From CAVRTM01 sp963696105 (lineage in GTDB: Bacteria > Actinomycetota > Actinomycetes > Actinomycetales > Dermatophilaceae), in assembly GCA_963696105.1 (NCBI GenBank), contig CAVOIP010000005.1, positions 1,674,001 through 1,738,000 on the forward strand: DNA of 64,000 nucleotides, written 5' to 3'. A model generated the notes under the pieces. It made no database searches, had not been told where the DNA came from, and saw only the letters and a program-made list of their open reading frames with translations. How positions within the stretch are numbered: position 1 is the first letter of the stretch; each line of letters begins with the position of its first letter. The position numbers and the translations under genes are program-made. Shown here piece by piece: positions 26,299 to 33,775 of this stretch.

Positions 26299-27584
26299 GT
26301 CCCACGTTCAGCTCGCTGTCCATCTACAACTACCGCATCTACTTCGGCGGCGCACTGGTCTCCAACGTCGGGACGTGGATGGGTCGGGTGGCCCAGGACT
26401 GGCTGGTCCTGACCGTCCTCACCGACCACGACCCGGTGGCCCTGGGAGTCGTGACCGGCCTGCAGTTCGCCCCCATGGTGCTCCTCGCACCGTGGGCCGG
26501 CATGATCGCGGACCGCTTCGCCAAGCGGCGCATCCTGTTCGCGACGCAGAGCATGCTCGCCATCACCTCGCTGCTGACCGGCGTGCTCGTCGTCACCGGC
26601 GTCGTCCAGCTGTGGCACGTCTACCTGCTGGCCCTGCTCCAGGGCTTCGCCACCGCGGTGGACAACCCGGCCCGGCAGACGTTCGTGTCCGAGATGGTGC
26701 CGCGGACCTCACTGGCCAATGCCGTGAGCCTCAACAGCGCCTCCTTCAACGCTGCCCGCATCATCGGGCCGGGCGTGGCCGGGCTGGTCATCGCCGCGGT
26801 CGGCACGGGGCCGGCGTTCTTCGTCAACACCTTCAGCTTCGTTGCCGTGCTGCTCGCGCTGACGCAGATGAGGGCCGAGCAGCTGCGCCCGGCGCCACGC
26901 ACGCGCGGCAAGGGCCAGATCCGCGACGGCCTGCGCTACGTCAAGGGGCGCCCCGACATCATCCTGATCATGGTGCTGGTCTTCGTCCTCGGCACGTTCG
27001 GCATGAACTTCCAGCTCACGACGGCGCTGATGGCCACCCAGCTGTTCCACAAGGGCGCCGGCGAGTACGGCCTCCTCGGGTCCATCATGGCCATCGGCTC
27101 CCTGTCGGCGGCACTGATGTCGGCCCGCCGGCCGCGGCCTCGCCTGCGGATCCTGCTGGTTGCCCTGGCCGGTTTCGTGGTCTCCAGCGGCGCGGCCGCC
27201 CTCGCCCCCAGCTACACGTGGTTCGCGATCCTGCTCATCCCCGTCGGCCTCAGCGCGCTGACGGTGCTCACCAGCGCCAACTCGATGGTGCAGCTGAGCG
27301 TCGACCCGCAGATGCGCGGCCGGGTGATGGCGCTGTACATGGCGATCTTCATGGGCGGCACCCCGCTGGGTGCCCCGCTCATCGGCTGGATCGGCGCGGT
27401 CGCGGGCCCGCGCTGGACCATCCTGGTCGGGACGGTGGCCGTGGCCATCGCGCTCGCGGGTGCGACGATCTACCTCGTGCGCAGCGAGAGCCTCTCCATC
27501 CGGTACCAGCTCCGCGACCGGCCCCACCTGCTCGTCACCCGTGACGACGCGGCGGCGTCGATGTCGGAGGCTGCCCTCCGATGA
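26295..27584 (+). CDS. MFS exporter (EntS-like)
   Basis: Major facilitator of 429 residues with about 10-12 membrane segments, most like the enterobactin-exporter/MFS_3 branch. Landmarks are YNYRIYFGGALVSNVGTWMG at the start, WAGMIADRFAKRRILFATQS (loop 2/3), VDNPARQTFVSEMVP and VDPQMRGRVMALYMAIFMGG. ATG at 26295 overlaps the MarR stop, and the 28-residue membrane peptide overlaps this gene's stop, so all three form one translationally coupled unit. Substrate unknown; drug or metabolite export under MarR control is inferred. Confidence 0.9.
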   Translation: MSPTFSSLSIYNYRIYFGGALVSNVGTWMGRVAQDWLVLTVLTDHDPVALGVVTGLQFAPMVLLAPWAGMIADRFAKRRILFATQSMLAITSLLTGVLVVTGVVQLWHVYLLALLQGFATAVDNPARQTFVSEMVPRTSLANAVSLNSASFNAARIIGPGVAGLVIAAVGTGPAFFVNTFSFVAVLLALTQMRAEQLRPAPRTRGKGQIRDGLRYVKGRPDIILIMVLVFVLGTFGMNFQLTTALMATQLFHKGAGEYGLLGSIMAIGSLSAALMSARRPRPRLRILLVALAGFVVSSGAAALAPSYTWFAILLIPVGLSALTVLTSANSMVQLSVDPQMRGRVMALYMAIFMGGTPLGAPLIGWIGAVAGPRWTILVGTVAVAIALAGATIYLVRSESLSIRYQLRDRPHLLVTRDDAAASMSEAALR

Positions 27585-27667
27585 CGCCGCGCTTCCGCCG
27601 TGTCATCGTCCTGGTGGCGCTGGTGGTGCTGCTGGTGGTGGCCGTGGTCGGCTCCCTACCGCGCTGA
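27581..27667 (+). CDS. 28-residue single-span membrane micropeptide
   Basis: MTPRFRRVIVLVALVVLLVV plus AVVGSLPR. A basic N-terminus, one uninterrupted hydrophobic helix (about residues 8-24) and a short tail. ATG overlaps the MFS stop as ATGA, the same coupling used between marR and the MFS gene. The small size hides it from ordinary gene calling. The orientation predicted by positive charges is N-in. A regulatory or assembly partner of the transporter is inferred from position only. Confidence 0.6.
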   Translation: MTPRFRRVIVLVALVVLLVVAVVGSLPR

Positions 27668-27776
27668 CCTCAGCGCCGGCGGAGCGAGGGGCCCCGCTGG
27701 AGAAGGCGGGGGCGCCTGAGGTGCGGCGCGACTCGCCGTACCCGCGGGTGGCGCGGCGGGGCAGGGGGAGAAGGCA

Positions 27777-27815
27777 ACGGCGCGGTGACCGGTCCGGGAC
27801 CGGCCACCGCGCCGT
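27777..27815. terminator. bidirectional terminator hairpin
   Basis: ACGGCGCGGTG-A-CCGGTCC pairs with GGACCGG-C-CACCGCGCCGT, 18 paired bases with one mismatch. It lies between the marR-MFS-micropeptide operon and the convergent serC gene, 19 bases past the serC stop. Confidence 0.7.
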
Positions 27816-27833
27816 CGACGCGTCGGGGTGAGC

Positions 27834-28967
27834 TCAGCCCCGGATCTGGGCCACGACGTGCTCGACGCAGGCGATGAGCGCCGACACGTCCTCGGGGTCG
27901 ACCGCCGGGAACATCGCCACACGCAGCTGGTTGCGGCCGAGCTTGCGGTAGGGCTCGACGTCGACCACGCCGTGCGCGCGCAGCACCTTGGCGACGGCCG
28001 CCGCGTCCACCTCGTCGGTGAAGTCGATCGTGCCGACGACCTGCGAGCGGTGGGCCGGGTCGGCGACGAACGGCTGCGTGTACGACGTCGCCTCCGCCCA
28101 GTCGTAGAGCCGCGAGGAGCTGTCGGCGGTGCGCGACACCGCCCACTTCAGCCCGCCCTGGCCGTTGATCCAGCTGATCTGGTCCGACAGCAGGGCCAGC
28201 GTCGCGACGGCGGGGGTGTTGTAGGTCTGGTTCTTGCGCGAGTTGTCGATCGCGGTGGGCAGGCTGAAGAAGTCGGGCACCCACCGGCCGCTGGCGGCGA
28301 TCTCGTCCACGCGGGCCAGCGCCGCGGGGGAGAACGCGGCCAGCCACAGGCCGCCGTCCGAGGCGAAGCACTTCTGCGGCCCGAAGTAGTAGACGTCGAC
28401 CTCGTTCAGGTCGACCGGCAGACCGCCGGCACCGGAGGTGGCGTCGACGAGCACCAGGGCGTCCTCGTCGGCGCCTTCGACCCGCTGGACCGGGGCCATG
28501 ACACCGGTGGAGGTCTCGTTCTGCGGCCAGGCGTAGACGTCGACGCCGGCCTCGGCGCGCGGCGTGCTCAGCGAGCCCGGCTCGGCCTTGAGGATGGTGG
28601 AGTCCCCGAGAAACGGCGCGTTCTGGGTGACGCTGCCGAACTTGGCGGAGAACTCCCCGAAGGACAGGTGCTGGGCGCGCTCGCGGACCAGGCCGAACGC
28701 CGCGATGTCCCAGAACGCGGTCGACCCGCCGTTGCCGAGGATGATCTCGTAGCCGTCGGGGAGGCTGAACAGCTCGGCGAGGCCCTCGCGCACGGAGCCC
28801 ACGAGGTTCTTGACCGGGGCCTGGCGGTGGGAGGTGCCCATCACGGTGCGGCCGAGGGAGGCGAGGTGCTCCAGCTGCTCGGGGCGCACCTTGCTGGGGC
28901 CGGAGCCGAAGCGCCCGTCGCGGGGCAGGAGGTCGGCGGGGATGCTGATCGCAGCGGCGTCGGTCAC
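27834..28967 (-). CDS. serC: phosphoserine transaminase
   Basis: PLP-dependent enzyme of serine biosynthesis that converts 3-phosphohydroxypyruvate and glutamate to phosphoserine (also used in pyridoxal-phosphate synthesis in some bacteria). The 377-residue length and GSGPSKVRPEQLEHL, GTSHRQAPVKNLVG, LGNGGSTAFWD and the PLP-Lys region YYFGPQKCFASDGGLW are those of the actinobacterial SerC type. GTG at 28967 has GAAGGTGA just upstream. Neighbouring citrate synthase and pdxH match the mycobacterial neighbourhood and the PLP theme (pdxH makes the cofactor). Confidence 0.95.
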   Translation of the reverse strand: MTDAAAISIPADLLPRDGRFGSGPSKVRPEQLEHLASLGRTVMGTSHRQAPVKNLVGSVREGLAELFSLPDGYEIILGNGGSTAFWDIAAFGLVRERAQHLSFGEFSAKFGSVTQNAPFLGDSTILKAEPGSLSTPRAEAGVDVYAWPQNETSTGVMAPVQRVEGADEDALVLVDATSGAGGLPVDLNEVDVYYFGPQKCFASDGGLWLAAFSPAALARVDEIAASGRWVPDFFSLPTAIDNSRKNQTYNTPAVATLALLSDQISWINGQGGLKWAVSRTADSSSRLYDWAEATSYTQPFVADPAHRSQVVGTIDFTDEVDAAAVAKVLRAHGVVDVEPYRKLGRNQLRVAMFPAVDPEDVSALIACVEHVVAQIRG

Positions 28968-29137
28968 GGGTTCACCTTCGGTGTCGGGCCGGTGGGCGGG
29001 TCGTGCGGTGGGTGCTGACGCCCTTGTCAGGCTCCGCAGTCTGTCACTGGTGTCCAGCGATTGGGACCGTGGGTCCGGGTGGTGGGACGCCAGCACCCGG
29101 ACCGGGCGTGGGGATGCGCGCCGCGGATGCGGAGTGG

Positions 29138-30262
29138 TCAGTCGGCGTGCCCGAGCTCGACGGCCTCGTCCCAGCCGACGACGTCCTCGGGCCCGCGCGG
29201 GCCCTCGCCGATGTAGCGGGCGGACGGCCGGATCAGGCGCCCGGTCCGCTTCTGCTCGAGGATGTGCGCGGACCAGCCGGCGGTGCGGGCGCAGGTGAAC
29301 ATGGGGGTGAACATCGAGGCCGGGACCTCCGCGAAGTCGAGCACGACAGCGGCCCAGAACTCCACGTTCGTCGCCAGCACCCGGTCGGGTCGCCGGGCGT
29401 GCAGCTCCTCGAGCGCGGCCTTCTCCAACGCCGCGGCGACCTCGAACCGCGGCGCGCCGAGCCGCTCGCAGGTCGCGCGCAGGGTGCGAGCCCGCGGGTC
29501 CTCCGCCCGGTAGACGCGGTGGCCGAAGCCCATCAGGCGCTCACCACGGTCCAGGACGCCCCGCACATAGGCCGACGCGTCGCCGTCGCGCTCGACGCCC
29601 TCCATCATGTGCAGCACCCGGGAGGGGGCGCCGCCGTGCAGTGGCCCGCTCATCGCTCCGACCGCGCCGGAGAGGCACGCGGCGACGTCGGCGCCGGTGG
29701 AGGCGATGACCCGGGCGGTGAACGTGGAGGCGTTCATGCCGTGCTCGGCGGCGGAGACCCAGTAGGCGTCCACCGCCTCCACGTGCCGCGGGTCGGGCTC
29801 GCCGCGCCACCGGATCATGAACCGCTCGACCACCGTGCGGGCCTTGTCGACCTCGCGCTGCGGCACCATCGGCCGGTCCTGGCCCCTGGCGGACTGGGCG
29901 ATGAACGACAGCGCCATCACCGACGCCCGAGCGAGGTCCTCGCGGGCCTGCGCCTCGTCGATGTCCAGCAGCGGCCGGAAGCCCCACACCGGAGCCAGCT
30001 GCGCCAGCGAGCTCTGCACGTCGACGCGGACGTCGCCGGTGTGCACGGGCAGCGGGAACGGCTCGGCCGGCGGCAGCCCGGGGTTGAACTCGTTGTCCAC
30101 GAGCAGGCCCCACACGTTGCCGAAGGACACCCGCCCGACCAGGTCGTTGATGTCGACCCCGCGGTAGCGCAGGGCCCCGCCCTCCCTGTCAGGCTCGGCG
30201 ATCTCGGACTCGAAGGCGATGACGCCCTCGAGTCCCGGTCTGAAGTCCGCGTGCTCGCTCAT
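29138..30262 (-). CDS. citrate synthase 2 (CitA-type)
   Basis: Condenses oxaloacetate and acetyl-CoA to citrate (or a related 2-methylcitrate reaction). The 374-residue protein shows RYRGVDINDLVGRVSFGNVW, the His-containing SAAEHGMNASTFTARVIAST, GPLHGGAPSRVL and GFGHRVYRAEDPRARTL. The catalytic Asp position of classical enzymes (NVDFYSG) reads NVEFWAAV, Glu for Asp, which I believe is usual for the actinobacterial CitA type. ATG at 30262. A single-enzyme role in the TCA cycle cannot be assumed because most relatives carry a second, larger citrate synthase. Confidence 0.9.
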   Translation of the reverse strand: MSEHADFRPGLEGVIAFESEIAEPDREGGALRYRGVDINDLVGRVSFGNVWGLLVDNEFNPGLPPAEPFPLPVHTGDVRVDVQSSLAQLAPVWGFRPLLDIDEAQAREDLARASVMALSFIAQSARGQDRPMVPQREVDKARTVVERFMIRWRGEPDPRHVEAVDAYWVSAAEHGMNASTFTARVIASTGADVAACLSGAVGAMSGPLHGGAPSRVLHMMEGVERDGDASAYVRGVLDRGERLMGFGHRVYRAEDPRARTLRATCERLGAPRFEVAAALEKAALEELHARRPDRVLATNVEFWAAVVLDFAEVPASMFTPMFTCARTAGWSAHILEQKRTGRLIRPSARYIGEGPRGPEDVVGWDEAVELGHAD

Positions 30263-30303
30263 GCCAAACCACCCGATCCGGGCCCGCGTCGTTGCCGGCC
30301 GCG

Positions 30304-30336
30304 TTGACATTGTGCACCGCGGCCCGCGCGTACCCT
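30304..30336 (+). promoter_or_regulatory. candidate leaderless promoter of the MFS gene
   Basis: TTGACA (30304-30309) and TACCCT (30331-30336); the spacer of 21 is long, so the -35 assignment is weak. TACCCT is 6 bases before GTG 30343, fitting a leaderless start. Confidence 0.35.
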
Positions 30337-30342
30337 GCCGTG

Positions 30343-31638
30343 GTGCCCGTACTGCTCGACACCACGCCCCTGCGCGTGAACGCGTCGTACCGGCGGCTGT
30401 TCACGGGGTTCACCCTCAGCGGGATCGGGGCGCAGCTGGCGGTCGTCGCCATCGGGCTGCAGGTCTACGCGATCAGCGGCACGTCGTTCGCCGTGGGGCT
30501 GGTCGGGCTGTTCGCGCTGGTGCCGCTGGTCGTCATGGGCCTGTACGGCGGGGCGCTCGTCGACGCCCACGACCGGCGGATGGTGGCGCTGGTCGCGGGG
30601 CTGGTCGGCTGGGCGGTGTCGATCGCCAACGCGGCGTACGCCTGGCTGGGGCACCCGACGCTGTGGTGGCTCTACCTCGTGGTGGCCCTGCAGAGCGCGA
30701 CGTTCGGGGTGATCAGCCCCGCGCGGTCCTCGATCTACCCACGGCTGCTGGACCTGTCGATGCTGCCGGCGGCCAACGCCCTCAACATCTTCGCCACCAA
30801 CCTCTACCTCACCGTGGGGCCGCTGCTGGCCGGCGTGCTGGTGGACGCCGGGGGCTACCGGCTGGCGTACACGTTCGACGCGGCGCTGTTCACGTTCGCC
30901 ATGTGGGGGCTGCTGCGGCTGGAGCCGATCCCGCCGGAGGTCGACCCGTCGCTGGACCAGTCCGGCAACGGCGCCGCGCGCCGCCGCCCGGGCCTGTCGA
31001 GCGTGCTGGACGGGCTGCGTTTCCTCGGCACCCGCCCCAACGTGCGGATGACCTTCCTGGCCGACTTCTGCGCCATGATCCTCGCGCAGCCGCGGGCGCT
31101 GTTCCCCGCGGTCGCGGCGCTCGCGTTCGGCGGCGGCGCCCGCACCGTCGGCCTGATGTCGGCGGCGGTGGCGGTCGGTTCGGTCCTCGCGATGCTGTTC
31201 TCCGGCCGGCTCGGCGGGGTGGTGTACCAGGGGGTGGCGGTCGTGGTGTCCGTGGCGCTGTGGGGGATCTCGATCACCGCCTTCGGGCTCGCGGTGGCCG
31301 GAGCCGGCTCGCTGGTGGAGCGGGGGACGGCGCTGTGGGTCGGCGCGGGCTGCCTGGCCTGCGCCGGCGCGGCGGACTCGATCAGCTCGGTCTTCCGCAA
31401 CACGATCCTGCAGTCCGCAACCCCGGACCACCTGCGGGGACGGCTGCAGGGCGTCTTCATCGTGGTGGTGGCCGGCGGCCCGCGCCTGGGTGACCTCGTC
31501 GCGGGCACCGGTGCGACGGCGTACGGCGAGGCCGTGGCGGCGATCGTCGGCGGCCTCCTGTGCGTGGTCGCCGTGGGGGCCCTCAGCGCGTGGCAGCGGG
31601 GCTTCCTGCGGTACGACGCGCGCCACCCCACGCCCTGA
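30343..31638 (+). CDS. MFS transporter
   Basis: Major facilitator superfamily permease of about 431 residues with roughly 12 hydrophobic segments. The N-terminal YRRLFTGFTLSGIGAQLAVV and the RSSIYPRLLDLSMLPAANAL block place it with the MFS_3/tetracycline-exporter-like branch, and the second half has RNTILQSATPDHLRGRLQGV. GTG at 30343 (VPVLLDTTPLRVN) is used; an in-frame GTG one codon earlier is possible. It is divergent from citrate synthase across an 80-bp gap. Substrate unknown. Confidence 0.88.
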   Translation: MPVLLDTTPLRVNASYRRLFTGFTLSGIGAQLAVVAIGLQVYAISGTSFAVGLVGLFALVPLVVMGLYGGALVDAHDRRMVALVAGLVGWAVSIANAAYAWLGHPTLWWLYLVVALQSATFGVISPARSSIYPRLLDLSMLPAANALNIFATNLYLTVGPLLAGVLVDAGGYRLAYTFDAALFTFAMWGLLRLEPIPPEVDPSLDQSGNGAARRRPGLSSVLDGLRFLGTRPNVRMTFLADFCAMILAQPRALFPAVAALAFGGGARTVGLMSAAVAVGSVLAMLFSGRLGGVVYQGVAVVVSVALWGISITAFGLAVAGAGSLVERGTALWVGAGCLACAGAADSISSVFRNTILQSATPDHLRGRLQGVFIVVVAGGPRLGDLVAGTGATAYGEAVAAIVGGLLCVVAVGALSAWQRGFLRYDARHPTP

Positions 31639-31712
31639 CCGTCGGTCGGGACGCGGTGCCGCCCCGGGGGCTGACCGGCCGGGCGAGGGAGGCGCCGCAC
31701 TAGGGTCGGCCC

Positions 31713-32393
31713 ATGAGTGCCGTGGACCGCGTGGAGTACGAGGGGGAGGGCCTGACCGAGGCCGAGCTGGCGCCGACCCCGTGGCAGCAGGCCCGCCGAT
31801 GGGTGGACGAGGCGCACGAGCGCGCCCGGTCGGTGCCGGACGTGCCGGAGCCGTCGGCGCTGTCGGTGGCGACCGTCGACGCGCACGGCCGCCCCGACGT
31901 GCGCACCGTGCTGATGCGCTTCTTCGACCCCGCCGGCCCGGGTTTCGTGACCAACCTCGAGTCGGCCAAGGGGCAGCAGCTGTCGGGCAACCCGGCCGTC
32001 GCGGCGTCGCTGACCTGGCCCGCGATGTACCGCGCGATCCGCTTCCGCGGGGTGGTGCAGGAGCTGTCGCGCGAGGAGGTCACCGGCTACTTCCAGTCGC
32101 GGCCGTGGGGCTCGCGGATCAGTGCGTGGGCGTCCGAGCAGTCGCGCGTGGTCGAGGGCAGGGCCGGGCTGGAGGAGGCGTACGCGCGCCGGGCCGAACA
32201 GTTCCCCGATCGCGGGAGTCCCGAGGACGTGCCGGTGCCCGACTTCTGGGGCGGCTACCGCGTCCTCGCCGACGAGGTCGAGTTCTGGGGCGGCCGGCGC
32301 AACCGGCTGCACGACCGGCTGGTGTTCGTCCGGACCGGCGAGGGCAGCCTGGACGAGGCAGCGGCCTGGCGCGTCGAGCGGCGCCAGCCATGA
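31713..32393 (+). CDS. pdxH: pyridoxamine 5'-phosphate oxidase
   Basis: FMN-dependent enzyme that oxidises pyridoxine/pyridoxamine 5'-phosphate to pyridoxal 5'-phosphate. The 226-residue protein has the FMN-binding RPDVRTVLMRFFDPAG, AKGQQLSGNPAVAASLTWPA, and the C-terminal family signature containing EFWGGRRNRLHDRLVFVR. ATG at 31713 follows TAGGGT (31701-31706) by 6 nt, so a leaderless mRNA is likely. The product is the cofactor for the next gene, a PLP-dependent threonine aldolase, and for serC nearby. Confidence 0.95.
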   Translation: MSAVDRVEYEGEGLTEAELAPTPWQQARRWVDEAHERARSVPDVPEPSALSVATVDAHGRPDVRTVLMRFFDPAGPGFVTNLESAKGQQLSGNPAVAASLTWPAMYRAIRFRGVVQELSREEVTGYFQSRPWGSRISAWASEQSRVVEGRAGLEEAYARRAEQFPDRGSPEDVPVPDFWGGYRVLADEVEFWGGRRNRLHDRLVFVRTGEGSLDEAAAWRVERRQP

Positions 32394-32472
32394 CCGGTCC
32401 CGGCACGCCCGGTCCCGGCACGGCCGACGCCGGCACGGCCGACCCCGGCACGGCGCCGCCGGCAACCCCTCT

Positions 32473-33558
32473 GTGGCGGACCGCCGACGCGCGGCCCAGC
32501 CGGAGGTCACCCGGCACCTCGGGGCCGGGGCCCAGTCCTCCCCGGCGCAGGTCCTGGCCGAGCTGGCGGAGGAGACGGCGCTGCTGGGGGATGCCGGACG
32601 GTGGGACCGCTACGGGACCCACGGCCCGGTCGGCGAGCTGGAACGCCGGGTGGCCGAGCTGTTGGGCAAGCCGGCAGCGGCGATGTTCCCCAGCGGCGTG
32701 ATGGCCCAGCAGTCCGTGCTGCGCTGCTGGACCGACCGGCAGGGCTCCACCCGCGTGGCGCTGCCCGGCCTGTCGCACCTGCTGCACCACGAGCAGGACG
32801 GGCCGGCGCTGCTGCACGGGCTGCGCTACGAGCACCTGACCGACGCCGCACGCACCCCCACGGTCGAGGACCTCGACGCGGTCACCGGTCCGCTGGGTGC
32901 GGTCCTGCTCGAGCTGCCGCTGCGGGACGGCGGCTACCTGCTGCCCACCTGGGAGGAGCTGGCCGGCCTCTCCCGCGCCTGCCGGGAGCGCGGCGTGCCG
33001 CTGCACCTCGACGGGGCGCGGCTCTGGGAGTCGGCGCCGTACTGGGGGCGCGAGCTGCACGAGGTCGCCGCACTGGCCGACAGCGTCTACGTGTCGTTCT
33101 ACAAGGGCCTGCGCGGCCTGGCCGGCGCCGTGGTGGCCGGTCCGGCCGACGTGGTGGACGAGGCGCGCCAGTGGCGCACCAGGATGGGCGGCACCCTGTT
33201 CTCTCTGCACCCGTACGCCGTGGCGGGGCTGCGCGGGCTGCGGCTTGAGCTGCCCCGGATGCCGGAGTACCACGACCGCGCCATCGAGCTGGCAAAGCTG
33301 TTGCAGGACAGAGGGATCCGCGTCTTCCCGGAGCCTCCGCACACGAACGCCTTCCGGATCCACGTGCCGCGACCCGCTGCCGAGGTCGACGAGCGGGTCG
33401 TGGCGCTGATGGAGACCGAGCGCATCGCCCTGACGCCGCCGTTCATCGACGCCGACGTGCCGGGCTGGGCCTGGACGGAGCTGACCGTGGGTGCCGGCAC
33501 GATGGAGTGGGACCCGGAGAAGGCCGCGGACCGGCTCGCGCACACGTTGCTGGGCTGA
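32473..33558 (+). CDS. low-specificity threonine aldolase / beta-eliminating lyase
   Basis: PLP enzyme that cleaves threonine to glycine and acetaldehyde. The 361-residue protein has YGTHGPVGELERRVAELLGK, HLDGARLWESAPYWG and the PLP-Lys in YVSFYKGLRGLAG. GTG at 32473 (VADRRRAAQPEVTRHLG) gives normal family length but lacks a Shine-Dalgarno. An ATG overlapping the pdxH stop (32390, ATGA) begins MTGPGTPGPGTADAG in another frame and would join this frame only through a one-base deletion in the GC-repeat stretch before 32510. The stretch between is a GGCACGGCCGAC-like repeat, so the true start is uncertain. Confidence 0.88.
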   Translation: MADRRRAAQPEVTRHLGAGAQSSPAQVLAELAEETALLGDAGRWDRYGTHGPVGELERRVAELLGKPAAAMFPSGVMAQQSVLRCWTDRQGSTRVALPGLSHLLHHEQDGPALLHGLRYEHLTDAARTPTVEDLDAVTGPLGAVLLELPLRDGGYLLPTWEELAGLSRACRERGVPLHLDGARLWESAPYWGRELHEVAALADSVYVSFYKGLRGLAGAVVAGPADVVDEARQWRTRMGGTLFSLHPYAVAGLRGLRLELPRMPEYHDRAIELAKLLQDRGIRVFPEPPHTNAFRIHVPRPAAEVDERVVALMETERIALTPPFIDADVPGWAWTELTVGAGTMEWDPEKAADRLAHTLLG

Positions 33559-33629
33559 CCGCCGCCCCGGCCGGCGCGCCATGGTCGGCTGTTGGTCTTT
33601 GGCGAAAGTTGAGGCTTTCTGCGTTGACG

Positions 33630-33647
33630 TGTGGAGAACTGTCCACA
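33630..33647. promoter_or_regulatory. inverted repeat upstream of edd (candidate operator)
   Basis: TGTGGA-GAACTG-TCCACA, a perfect 6-bp inverted repeat with a 6-base spacer. TTGACG (33624-33629) abuts it as a possible -35. It lies about 130 bases upstream of edd. The regulator is unknown. Confidence 0.45.
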
Positions 33648-33698
33648 TGTCGAAACGGTACGGCGAGTCACTGTCCGACCCCGTGACCGGTGCCGTAG

Positions 33699-33714
33699 CG
33701 TGATCGCTGTCACA
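33699..33714 (+). promoter_or_regulatory. CRP/GlxR-like site upstream of edd
   Basis: CGTGA-TCGCTG-TCACA matches the TGTGA-N6-TCACA cAMP-receptor consensus at 9 of 10 arm positions. It ends 61 bases before the edd start. No CRP gene is in the window. Confidence 0.45.
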
Positions 33715-33775
33715 CGCGGGCGTCACCGTCGCCGCTCCGCCAGTCTCTGGCCGACCGCACCTCTCGGGAGCACCC

